From contig JAAZMM010000003.1 in NCBI GenBank assembly GCA_012798805.1, forward strand, positions 1 to 64,000: a stretch of 64,000 bases of DNA, written 5' to 3'. The notes below the pieces were generated by a model. It searched no databases and had not been told where the DNA came from. It saw only the letters and a list, made by a program, of their open reading frames with translations. Position numbers and translations under genes: made by a program. Of this stretch, positions 28,899 through 38,077 are shown one piece after another (position 1 is the first letter of the stretch; each line of letters starts with the position of its first letter). The DNA is from Bacteroidales bacterium. GTDB taxonomy: Bacteria; Bacteroidota; Bacteroidia; Bacteroidales; UBA932.

Positions 28899-30709
28899 AA
28901 GCAATTGTATTAGTTTCTCTACATAGCCTACCTTTAGCTGAAACCATTCGACAAGAACTGGGTGATGCCCTCGTTTATACCACAAATAAATGTGAAGGAT
29001 GCATCACGATAGACTCTTACACCGGCTTTTTTGCTGAGCACTTTTCGGACTTTGACGCTATTATCTTTATTGGAGCAATGGGTATTTGTGTCAGGACTAT
29101 TGTCCCCTATATCCAAAATAAGTATGAAGATCCTGCTGTAATATGTGTGGACAGTACGGGGAAATATGTTATTCCGGTTCTCTCCGGTCATATTGGTGGA
29201 GCAAATGACCTGAGTCGCCGGATTGCATCAATTGTCGGAGGAGAAGCAATTATCACCACGCAGAGTGATAATGAAGAGCTATGGGCCCTGGATACTTTGG
29301 CATCCCGATATGGTTGGCAGAGTGCTGCTTCGCCATCACACATGAACCAATGTATCCATCTTTTTGTCCAGAAGCAGCCGACTGCACTATTACTTGAGGT
29401 CAAGGATAGGGGAACCGGATATCTTGAAGAGACTTTGCCCGGGCATGTCAGAGTATTTTATCATTTCTCAGAGATCCCATTGCTGGAGGTAGAACTGATA
29501 ATTGCAGTAACTCCATACTTCTACGATGCGGGTGAGATACCTATGCTTACTTTCTATCCACAGGTACTCCATCTCGGTATCGGCTGTCGGAAAGGGTCCA
29601 ATCCTGATGGAATTGTTGACTTTATAGAGCAGAAAATTAAAAAACAGGGCCTAAGTCCGCTGGCTTTAGCCTCAGTCGGTACCATAGAGCTGAAAAAGGA
29701 TGAACCTCTGTTGAAAGAATTGTGCAAAAAATATCCTTATATAAAAAAGCAGATATATAGAACTGAAGAGTTGAAAAATATAGAGGTGCCAAATCCATCT
29801 CAAAAGGCTTTTGAGGTTACAGGTATTTATGGGGTAGCGGAAGCAGCCTCTTTGAAAAGCAGTCATGGCGGGCTGATACTGATAGAAAAACAGAAAGGTG
29901 TGCTGACCGAGGGAAGCCATTTTACATTTGCCTTGTCTTTAGACAGGAGATCATTACGCAGCGGGCATATCGAAATAGTTGGTGCGGGTCCCGGAGATCC
30001 GGAATTGATTTCTGTGCGAGGCAAACGTTTCCTTCAGGAAGCTGATCTGATATTATATGCCGGTAGTCTGGTTCCCGTCGAACTCACTTATTATGCCAAA
30101 AACGGGGCAACTGTCCGAAGTTCTGCTCACCTCGATTTGGATGAGCAGTTTGCTCTGATGAAAGAATTTTATGACCGTGGGCTTCTGGTGGTCCGTCTTC
30201 ATACGGGGGACCCCTGTATCTATGGGGCTATACAGGAACAAATGGCATTCTTCGACAAACATAAAATGAGTTATAATATTACACCGGGCATTTCCTCTTT
30301 TCAGGCTGCCGCTGCCGCCCTTCGTTCTCAGTTTACAATACCGGAAAAAGTACAAACCATAATACTCACAAGAGGAGAAGGTCGTACGCCGATGCCTGAA
30401 AAGGAACAACTCCACAAATTGGCACAATCACAGAGCACAATGTGCATTTATCTCAGTGCGGGAATCGTAGAGCAGGTTCAAGAGGAATTATTGCAAGCCT
30501 ACCCGCCTGAAACTCCGGTGGCAGCTTGTTATAAGCTTACCTGGAAAGAAGAACGTATCTATAGGGGAGAATTAAAAGACCTTGCCCGTATTGTTCGTGA
30601 GAATAATTTGACGCTTACTACTTTATTGGTAGTAGGAGATGCCATTGATAACCGAGAAGGTCAATCACGCCTCTACGCACATGACTTTAAACACCTTTTC
30701 AGACCATGA
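28895..30709 (+). CDS. Fusion: cobalamin biosynthesis protein CbiG + precorrin-4 C11-methyltransferase (CbiF/CobM)
   Basis: CbiG: FIGAMGICVRTIVPYIQNKYEDPAVICVDSTGKYVIPVLSGHIGGANDLSRRIA; CbiF: IVGAGPGDPELISVRGKRFLQEADLILYAGSLVP, RLHTGDPCIYGAIQEQ. Confidence 0.95.
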   Translation: MKAIVLVSLHSLPLAETIRQELGDALVYTTNKCEGCITIDSYTGFFAEHFSDFDAIIFIGAMGICVRTIVPYIQNKYEDPAVICVDSTGKYVIPVLSGHIGGANDLSRRIASIVGGEAIITTQSDNEELWALDTLASRYGWQSAASPSHMNQCIHLFVQKQPTALLLEVKDRGTGYLEETLPGHVRVFYHFSEIPLLEVELIIAVTPYFYDAGEIPMLTFYPQVLHLGIGCRKGSNPDGIVDFIEQKIKKQGLSPLALASVGTIELKKDEPLLKELCKKYPYIKKQIYRTEELKNIEVPNPSQKAFEVTGIYGVAEAASLKSSHGGLILIEKQKGVLTEGSHFTFALSLDRRSLRSGHIEIVGAGPGDPELISVRGKRFLQEADLILYAGSLVPVELTYYAKNGATVRSSAHLDLDEQFALMKEFYDRGLLVVRLHTGDPCIYGAIQEQMAFFDKHKMSYNITPGISSFQAAAAALRSQFTIPEKVQTIILTRGEGRTPMPEKEQLHKLAQSQSTMCIYLSAGIVEQVQEELLQAYPPETPVAACYKLTWKEERIYRGELKDLARIVRENNLTLTTLLVVGDAIDNREGQSRLYAHDFKHLFRP

Positions 30710-32496
30710 TATTGATATTAGGAGGCACTACAGAAGGACGTATGGCGGTCAGAGTGGCCGATGAAGCGGGTTCCTCATATTATTATTCCACTAAGGGCGA
30801 TCTGCAACAAATAGTATGTCGCAATGGTGTACATTTAACAGGAGGATTGGATGCGGAGGCTATGATCTCCTTTTGTAGAAGTCAAGAAATCAGACTTTTG
30901 GTTGATGCTGCCCATCCTTTTGCTGTAGAGTTGCATAATGTGGTTGCTGAAACTTCTGAGGTGTTGGGACTTCCGGTTGTTCGTGTTGAGCGTCGTTATC
31001 CCGAACAATCGGATGATATAGTTTGGTGTGAAGATTATGACGATGCGATCAGGTTATTAAATGAGGACGGAATTGAAAGAGTGTTGGCGTTGACTGGTGT
31101 GCAGACCATAGGTAAGCTTCGTGAATACTGGCAAAAGCATACTTGTTGGTTTCGTATTCTTCCGAGAGAAGAATCTCTTTTAAAAGCAAAGGAAGAGGGG
31201 TTTAGCGAGCAAAATCTTGTTTACTATGAAGAAGGAAATGATTTTGCTCTCTTAGAGTTGCTTAATCCGCAAGCTATATTGACCAAGGAGAGCGGTGAGT
31301 CCGGAGGCTTTATTCAAAAAGTAAAAGCAGCCCGACAATATGGTATTCCCGTTTATGCTATCAAAAGGCCCTCATTGCCCTATGATTCTGTAAAGGTTAC
31401 CGGAGAGCATGGTTTACGTAAACAGATAGAATTGCATGTTCCCGATTTTTTCCCCTTAAGAAGCGGATATACGACGGGAGCATGCGCGACTGCCGCGAGC
31501 AAGGCTGCCTTACTTCTCCTTTTGGGGGAAAAAGAGCCTCAAAGCGTTCCCATTACTTTTCCAAATGGCGAAGTGCTGGAATTGGCGATTGCCAAAATTA
31601 AAAAAGAGAACGGAGGAGTTTCGGCGACAGTTATTAAAGATGCCGGAGATGATCCTGATGTGACTGATGGACAAAGTATTGTCTCAACTATCAGGTTCAA
31701 TGACTCTTCAGAGATTCGTTTTCTGCAAGGGGAAGGGGTTGGCAAGGTAACACTGCCCGGTTTGGGATTGGAAATAGGCGGCCCGGCAATTAATAGAGTG
31801 CCCCGACAAATGATCGAAAGGGAGTTGTCGGCACTCTATTCCGGAGGGTTAGATGTGATAATTTCCGTTCCCGGTGGTCGTGAATTGGCAAAACGGACAT
31901 TTAATCCCAGATTGGGCGTTGAAGGCGGTATTTCCATTATAGGCACCTCGGGTATTGTCCGTCCATTTTCTTCGGAAGCCTACATTGGTGCTATCCGCAG
32001 TGGAATTCACGTTTGTAAGGCAGTTGGATCTCCTCGTCTGGTTATTAATTCCGGAGCCAAGAGCGAGGGCTTTTTAAAGGCTTTATACCCGGAACTTCCT
32101 CCTCAAGCCTTTGTTCAATATGGTAACTTCATAGGTGACGCATTGAGGATAGCGAGTGAACTTAAAATAGAAAAAGTCACTTTAGGGGTTATGATAGGGA
32201 AGGCCGTAAAATTAGCTGAGGGTTTTCTTGATACTCATAGTAAAAATGTGATGATGAACAAGGAGTTTTTGAAACAGTTGGCAGCAGAAGCCGGTTGTTC
32301 GGAATCTGCAGGAGAGATTATTGAGAAAATTACTTTAGCCCGGGAATTGTGGACTGGTTTTACCCTTGAAGATGCGGAACTTTTTTTCCCTTTGTTATCG
32401 TCACGTTGTCTTGCGGTGGCTCGCACCTCTTTTCCGAAGGGTCAGTTGACCCTATTGCTATTGGATGAAGCCGGAAAGGGCATAAAAGCAGAATAG
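30706..32496 (+). CDS. Fusion: precorrin-6A reductase (CbiJ/CobK) + cobalt-precorrin-5B C1-methyltransferase (CbiD)
   Basis: CbiJ: ILILGGTTEGRMAVRVADEAGSSYYYSTKGD; CbiD: LRSGYTTGACATAASKAALLLLLG, VIKDAGDDPDVTDGQSIVSTI, NPRLGVEGGISIIGTSGIVRPFS. Confidence 0.95.
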   Translation: MILILGGTTEGRMAVRVADEAGSSYYYSTKGDLQQIVCRNGVHLTGGLDAEAMISFCRSQEIRLLVDAAHPFAVELHNVVAETSEVLGLPVVRVERRYPEQSDDIVWCEDYDDAIRLLNEDGIERVLALTGVQTIGKLREYWQKHTCWFRILPREESLLKAKEEGFSEQNLVYYEEGNDFALLELLNPQAILTKESGESGGFIQKVKAARQYGIPVYAIKRPSLPYDSVKVTGEHGLRKQIELHVPDFFPLRSGYTTGACATAASKAALLLLLGEKEPQSVPITFPNGEVLELAIAKIKKENGGVSATVIKDAGDDPDVTDGQSIVSTIRFNDSSEIRFLQGEGVGKVTLPGLGLEIGGPAINRVPRQMIERELSALYSGGLDVIISVPGGRELAKRTFNPRLGVEGGISIIGTSGIVRPFSSEAYIGAIRSGIHVCKAVGSPRLVINSGAKSEGFLKALYPELPPQAFVQYGNFIGDALRIASELKIEKVTLGVMIGKAVKLAEGFLDTHSKNVMMNKEFLKQLAAEAGCSESAGEIIEKITLARELWTGFTLEDAELFFPLLSSRCLAVARTSFPKGQLTLLLLDEAGKGIKAE

Positions 32497-32599
32497 AACC
32501 TTCAAAAGGATCTTCTCAAACTCATCAGATGGTGACTAAGCCATTAAACGACAAATTTAGTTTAATGAGGATATATTCTTAATTCTAAAAAACATTTCT

Positions 32600-32607
32600 T
32601 ACTTTTG
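32600..32607 (+). promoter_or_regulatory. Bacteroidetes-type -7 element (TACTTTTG) upstream of the riboswitch
   Basis: Matches TAnnTTTG immediately 5' of the cobalamin riboswitch. Confidence 0.55.
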
Positions 32608-32611
32608 CGCC

Positions 32612-32787
32612 GAATTGGTGTTCGTTTCCTCAATCGGAGGATTCGGCTAAAAGGGAATCAGGTGAAAATCCTGAGCAGACACCGCTGCTGTAAGCTCCGT
32701 GTAATGTCCTTGAAAACCTAAGCCACTGTTCTACAAGAATGGGAAGGCATCAAGGATGGAGCAAGCCAGAAGACCTACCAATTTTGT
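32612..32787 (+). promoter_or_regulatory. Cobalamin riboswitch
   Basis: GGGAATCAGGTGAAAATCCTGAGCAGACACCGCTGCTGTAAG, B12 box AAGCCACTG, GGGAAGGC, AGCCAGAAGACCTACC. Confidence 0.96.
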
Positions 32788-32929
32788 GAGTTTAAAGGCT
32801 TTCGGGTAATAAGAGCCGTGAACATACAGCGATGAATTCCTAATTTAAATAGAATACAAGGGATTTCGTCTTCTATGATGTTCTATCCTATTTGTCCCAA
32901 GGCCGTTGAATGACAACTTAAGCGATAGA

Positions 32930-34909
32930 ATGATAAAGAAAAAAACAGCAAGTTTCTTATTTCTGATACTTATCTGCGCAATTTCCTTTGCGCAAACAAA
33001 GTTTACATTATCGGGCACTGTGACAGATCCGGATGGAGAGCCTGTTTTTGCCGCTGCTGTAGCTCTTAAGAATACCACCTCCGGTACCTACACTGATGAA
33101 AAAGGGCATTATAGCCTCTCTGTAAAGGCCGGTGAGCATCTGTTGATTGTTTCAATGGTGGGCTATGAAACACAGGAACAGACGGTTAAGGTATTTTCGA
33201 ATAAGAAAGTGGATCTGGTATTGAAGGAAAGTTCGGTCCATCTTGAGTCGGCACAAGTTTACGGAAAGAGCAGGGCGCAACTGCTCCGTGAAGGCGCCTA
33301 TTCTGTTAATGCCATGAATGTGAAACCACTAGTTAATACTATTCAAAGCCTGAGTGCCATCGTCAATAGAACTACAGGAGTGAGAATACGTGAGGAAGGA
33401 GGAGTAGGGTCTGATTTTAGTCTTTCAATAAATGGTATGTCCGGTAATTCTATCCGTTATTTTCTGGATGGTATGCCACTGGACACAAAAGGAAGCGGGG
33501 TAACGTTGGCTAACCTCCCGCCCAATATAATTGAACGTATTGAAATATATAAAGGAGTAGTTCCTGCTTACTTGGGGGCCGATGCTCTGGGCGGCGCGAT
33601 CAATATTATTACAAACCAACAAAAACAAAATTACTGTGATCTCTCCTATAGTGTAGGATCTTTCCACACTCATTTATTTAATTTCAACGGGCAGTATGTG
33701 GAGCCCGGGACGGGATTTATCATTAAACCCACTATCGGTGTGAATTATTCCAAGAATGACTATAAGGTCAAAAATGTAGAAGTGTGGAATGAGGAGCAAG
33801 AAAAATATATGCTTGAGGAGAGAAAGCGTTTTCACGACGATTATTTCTCATTATTAGGACAGGTGGAGGTTGGAGTTACAAATAAGAAGTGGACCGATGC
33901 GTTTTTTATAACAGCTTCATACTCAAAGGTGGATAAAGAGCTGCAAACAGGCTCGATTCAATCTGTAGTGTATGGTGAGGCGGAGAGGAAATCTGATTCA
34001 AAAAACATTTCTGCAACGTATAAAAAGAGAAATTTGATTTTTGAAAACCTGGATTTTCAAGCACTTCTATCATACACCTGGGATCATTCGCGCACTATAG
34101 ACACTGTGTTTAGAAAATATGACTGGAACAACAATTACATCAACACTACGCGTAATGAAATATATGGTGGCAGCAGATCTATAAGAAACTATAAACGCCC
34201 CAGGACCGTAGCCCGCCTGAATTTTGACTATGCTATAAATAACAACCACTCTTTAAATCTGAATTATTTGCTGAACAGGCTCGGAAATGAGAGATATGAT
34301 GAGGTGGATAAATCTTTCTCCAGATCAAATGATGTGCTTGCAAAACACATTATAGGACTCTCCTACAACCAGACCTTCTTTGATGGCAAAATGAATAATG
34401 TCTTTTTTGTGAAGGATTATATAAACTATCTTATGGTTACACAAAAAGACAGACCCTGGATTTCAGGCTCAGACGAGATAGACAGCGAGGCGACAAAAAA
34501 CTATTGGGGATATGGTGCTGCAATGAGATTTACAATTTTTGAGCCCCTTGCCCTAAAGGCTTCATACGAACATAGTATAAGGCTTCTTTTGGGAAATGAA
34601 TTGCTAGGTAATGGTATCACCGTGCTGCCCAACCTTACTTTAAGGCCTGAGAATAGCGATAACTTCAATTTAGGACTTTTCGGATCTATAAAGCTAAAGA
34701 ACAAGCACCTTTTCAACTATGAAGCAAATGCTTTCATCAGAGATGCTACCGACTATGTCAGGCTCGTAGTTTCAGAGAGAGATGGATTGTCGCAGTATGA
34801 GAATGTTTCAAGTGTGAAAATTGCCGGTATTGAAGGAGAGTTTTCATATAACTACAAGGACTTCATATGGTGTTTGCTAACTGTAGCTATCAAGATGCCA
34901 GGGATATGA
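32930..34909 (+). CDS. TonB-dependent receptor, N-terminal part, frameshifted near 34861-34870
   Basis: Signal peptide; carboxypeptidase-regulatory-like domain (LSGTVTDPDGEPVFAAAVALKNTTSGTYTDEKGHYSLSV); plug domain; GGAINIIT. Ends in an out-of-frame tail IWCLLTVAIKMPGI*. Confidence 0.9.
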   Translation: MIKKKTASFLFLILICAISFAQTKFTLSGTVTDPDGEPVFAAAVALKNTTSGTYTDEKGHYSLSVKAGEHLLIVSMVGYETQEQTVKVFSNKKVDLVLKESSVHLESAQVYGKSRAQLLREGAYSVNAMNVKPLVNTIQSLSAIVNRTTGVRIREEGGVGSDFSLSINGMSGNSIRYFLDGMPLDTKGSGVTLANLPPNIIERIEIYKGVVPAYLGADALGGAINIITNQQKQNYCDLSYSVGSFHTHLFNFNGQYVEPGTGFIIKPTIGVNYSKNDYKVKNVEVWNEEQEKYMLEERKRFHDDYFSLLGQVEVGVTNKKWTDAFFITASYSKVDKELQTGSIQSVVYGEAERKSDSKNISATYKKRNLIFENLDFQALLSYTWDHSRTIDTVFRKYDWNNNYINTTRNEIYGGSRSIRNYKRPRTVARLNFDYAINNNHSLNLNYLLNRLGNERYDEVDKSFSRSNDVLAKHIIGLSYNQTFFDGKMNNVFFVKDYINYLMVTQKDRPWISGSDEIDSEATKNYWGYGAAMRFTIFEPLALKASYEHSIRLLLGNELLGNGITVLPNLTLRPENSDNFNLGLFGSIKLKNKHLFNYEANAFIRDATDYVRLVVSERDGLSQYENVSSVKIAGIEGEFSYNYKDFIWCLLTVAIKMPGI

Positions 34910-35289
34910 ACCAGTACAAGGAGGATGGTAAAGCATCCATTACCTATAAGAATAAGTTACCAAACAGACCCTGGCTTTTCGGTAATGCTGAAGTTGATTT
35001 TTATTTCAGGGATATTTTTGGAAATGGAGATAAACTGAGAATAGGCTATCATTACCAATATGTGCACTGGTTTTATCTTACCTGGGAAGCCTATGGTTCT
35101 TTGGCCGGAAAATCAAAAATTCCAACTCAACATCAACACAATGCGGTAATTGCCTATTCATGGAAAAAAGAGCGTTATAACATATCACTGGGGTGCAATA
35201 ACCTTTTTGATAAAGAACTATATGACAATTTTATGCTCCAGAAACCAGGTAGGTACTTCTTTCTGAAGTTACGATTATTCATTAATTAA
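34867..35289 (+). CDS. TonB-dependent receptor, C-terminal beta-barrel part (other frame)
   Basis: MVFANCSYQDARDMNQYKEDGKASITYKNKLPNRPW...NISLGCNNLFDKELYDNFMLQKPGRYFFLKLRLFIN, typical TBDR C-terminus, overlaps the preceding ORF. Confidence 0.88.
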   Translation: MVFANCSYQDARDMNQYKEDGKASITYKNKLPNRPWLFGNAEVDFYFRDIFGNGDKLRIGYHYQYVHWFYLTWEAYGSLAGKSKIPTQHQHNAVIAYSWKKERYNISLGCNNLFDKELYDNFMLQKPGRYFFLKLRLFIN

Positions 35290-35300
35290 TTTGTATAAAA

Positions 35301-36596
35301 ATGAAACAGTTAAAATTCCTCTTGATCGCCATTATGGCAGCGTTTGCTTTAGTGTTTACATCTTGTGAAGATCCTATTACACCTGATCCTGAACCAGAGG
35401 ATTTGGTGGAGAAATATTTTGATATTTGGGTAAAAGCAGGTACGGATCAGCCCTCTTACCTTGTAAAAAACGTAGCTGACGTTTCTGACCCATCGGTAGT
35501 AATTGACTACCTGAACGCCGGAGCTGATATTACGGGAAAATTGGATGAAGAGATTATCTTTAGAGATGGATATTATTATGAGATCCCCGTCTCTGCGGAT
35601 CGCTTTGGTAAATATCATATTTATGATGGAAAACTAACTGTGATTGCAGAGCGACCTTTCCAGGGAAATACATATAAAAGGTATCGTTATACGCACTGTT
35701 GGTTGGACAAAACCACCCTTTGTATAATGGCGTGGAATGGAGATAAAGTACAACCGGGCATCATCTGGACTAAAATCAATACTAATGATATGTCAATAAT
35801 TGCAGAGGGTCAGTTGGAAGGTGTTGAAATTGATGCAGAAGCCGGTTTCTATTTTAGCACATCTGGTATTGCAAAATATAGGGAGTCTGACGGTTATATC
35901 ATTTATATGACTCAGAAGAAATCAAGGTTTTGGAGTGAAGATTTCAACGTGATATTTATTAAAGCCAGTGACATGAGCGTGAAATGTGATGTTAAAGAGA
36001 GCAGGGTGCACACTATGGCAGGAACTGCATATGGAGAATTGCTTCAGGACAAAACCTTCTGGGATGACAAAGGCAATCTTTATGTAGCCTGCAATACTAA
36101 AAGGGAAGATGCAACAAGCTATACTCAACAGGTAGGGAACTTGCTGCGTATCAATAAGGGAGAGTTTCAGTTTGACCCTAATTACATGGGGCATAACTAT
36201 GATGCAGGAAAGCTAATCACCTCCACATATATGGGCAATAACAAGGCTATTCTTTATATCCAAGACCCTGTGCACACAAATGCTGCCGGATGGGGAAGTA
36301 ATTATAATTGCTATTTTGCAGTTATTGATTTGACGACAGACGAGAGAACAGAGCTTATGTATGAGGGTAAGCCTCTACCTTATAGTCTTGGCACTTTTGC
36401 ACAATTCGCAGTGGTCAGGGATGGCAAAGTCTATCTGGCGACAAATCCTGAGACAGCTGCTCCCGGCATCTATATCTATGATATTGCAACAAAAACTATG
36501 ACGAAGGGCCTTTCCGTTCAGGAAGGTTACTCATTCAGACGTCTTGTTCCTATGGAAAGAGAGATAGATGTGACATTAGACTTATTTAAATATTAA
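35301..36596 (+). CDS. DUF4374-like surface lipoprotein
   Basis: Lipobox FALVFTSC; FDIWVKAGTDQPSYLVKNV..., repeated beta-strand pattern compatible with a beta-propeller; gene neighbourhood TBDR/PepSY. Confidence 0.7.
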   Translation: MKQLKFLLIAIMAAFALVFTSCEDPITPDPEPEDLVEKYFDIWVKAGTDQPSYLVKNVADVSDPSVVIDYLNAGADITGKLDEEIIFRDGYYYEIPVSADRFGKYHIYDGKLTVIAERPFQGNTYKRYRYTHCWLDKTTLCIMAWNGDKVQPGIIWTKINTNDMSIIAEGQLEGVEIDAEAGFYFSTSGIAKYRESDGYIIYMTQKKSRFWSEDFNVIFIKASDMSVKCDVKESRVHTMAGTAYGELLQDKTFWDDKGNLYVACNTKREDATSYTQQVGNLLRINKGEFQFDPNYMGHNYDAGKLITSTYMGNNKAILYIQDPVHTNAAGWGSNYNCYFAVIDLTTDERTELMYEGKPLPYSLGTFAQFAVVRDGKVYLATNPETAAPGIYIYDIATKTMTKGLSVQEGYSFRRLVPMEREIDVTLDLFKY

Positions 36597-36607
36597 TTTT
36601 GCGGGCA

Positions 36608-38077
36608 ATGAAGAAGTTTGTGAAATATTTACATAGGATCCATAAATACGTAGGGGGATTTATAGCAATATTTTTTCTTATGTGGTTTGTTACGGGAGTT
36701 ATTCTCGTCTATCATCCATATCCGCGTATTTCTGATAAGATGGTTAATGATAGGATGGAGACGATATGTTGTTCTTCATTGCCCGATTTGCCTTCAATCA
36801 GTAGTCGAGTTGATGGAGAAGTCGAATCATTATCCCTGAGACAATTTCAGGGGCAAACATTGTTCGATGTAACAACAGATGGGAACAAAATCTCATTGGT
36901 TGCCGATACATTACAAGAGCAGCAAGTAAAACCCATAACATTCGCTACTATTGAAATTGAGGCTGCGAAATGGTCAGATGCTCCCGTTCTCCGTGTTGAT
37001 ACGCTGCATAAAAGGGAGCAGTGGGTGCTCTATTCCAGATATGACAGGGCTATGCCGCTTTATAAGTTCTATTTTGATGATGAAGATAAAACAGAGCTTT
37101 TTGTTTCCGGAAAAAATGGTATGCCCCAACAAATCACGACCAGGAAAGAGCGTATTTGGGCTTGGGTAAGTGCAATTCCTCATAAACTCTATTTCCCTTT
37201 CATCAGGAGAGATGTGGGCAGGTGGAAAACTTGTATTATCGTCGGCGCATCAATTTGTCTTGTGGCAGCTCTATCCGGATTTATCTTGGGAATATATATG
37301 CTGGCAAATAGATACAGGCAAAAAAAGCGTTTGGAGGTACCTTATAAAAAGGGGTGGAAACGTTGGCATTACATTATGGGTTTAGTTTTTGGGGTCTTTC
37401 TGATATGGTGGGCTATAAGTGGTATTTTTTCAATGTCGAGGGTTCCGCAATGGTTGGTGCCCACCAAAGCTGAACATTGGTTTAATCCTGCTCAATTATG
37501 GGGAAAGGGTTTATCACCTCTTGATGAATATAAGTTGGATTATCGTAACTTGCAGCAAATTTATCCAAATTTGAAAAGAATAGATTGGGTAAGATTTGCA
37601 GAGATACCGGCATATTTTGTAATTGAAGGTGAAAATGAGTTCTATATTGATGCCTCAAGTAGCGATATAGTACCATTGAATGTACCCCAGGAGATAATTG
37701 AAAATGGATTTAAAAAGATTCATGGAGAAGATGTGCCAATTAAGATTACAACTCTTGAAAAGTATGACAATTATTATTTAAATTTGAGGAGAACTCTGGA
37801 GTTACCTGTTTACAAGATAGAATTAGAGGATAGTGACCGAAGTTTATATTATGTCAATCCACGTAATGGGTATATCAGATATTTGAATAAGAACAAGATG
37901 GTTGACAAATGGCTTTTCAGTGCAATTCACTACTTAAATATGGGATGGCTGATAAATCGTCCGGCGCTATGGACATTCTGCTTTTGGTTTTTAAGCCTTG
38001 GATGTGCGACCGTTTGTTTGACCGGAGTTGTATTGGGAGCAAAAACTCTTTTCTGTAGAAGAAGGCAAAAGAAGTGA
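36608..38077 (+). CDS. PepSY-associated TM helix domain protein (putative inner-membrane reductase/permease)
   Basis: MKKFVKYLHRIHKYVGGFIAIFFLMWFVTGVILVYHPYPR; several TM segments; HYIMGLVFGVFLIWWAISGIFSM. Confidence 0.85.
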   Translation: MKKFVKYLHRIHKYVGGFIAIFFLMWFVTGVILVYHPYPRISDKMVNDRMETICCSSLPDLPSISSRVDGEVESLSLRQFQGQTLFDVTTDGNKISLVADTLQEQQVKPITFATIEIEAAKWSDAPVLRVDTLHKREQWVLYSRYDRAMPLYKFYFDDEDKTELFVSGKNGMPQQITTRKERIWAWVSAIPHKLYFPFIRRDVGRWKTCIIVGASICLVAALSGFILGIYMLANRYRQKKRLEVPYKKGWKRWHYIMGLVFGVFLIWWAISGIFSMSRVPQWLVPTKAEHWFNPAQLWGKGLSPLDEYKLDYRNLQQIYPNLKRIDWVRFAEIPAYFVIEGENEFYIDASSSDIVPLNVPQEIIENGFKKIHGEDVPIKITTLEKYDNYYLNLRRTLELPVYKIELEDSDRSLYYVNPRNGYIRYLNKNKMVDKWLFSAIHYLNMGWLINRPALWTFCFWFLSLGCATVCLTGVVLGAKTLFCRRRQKK

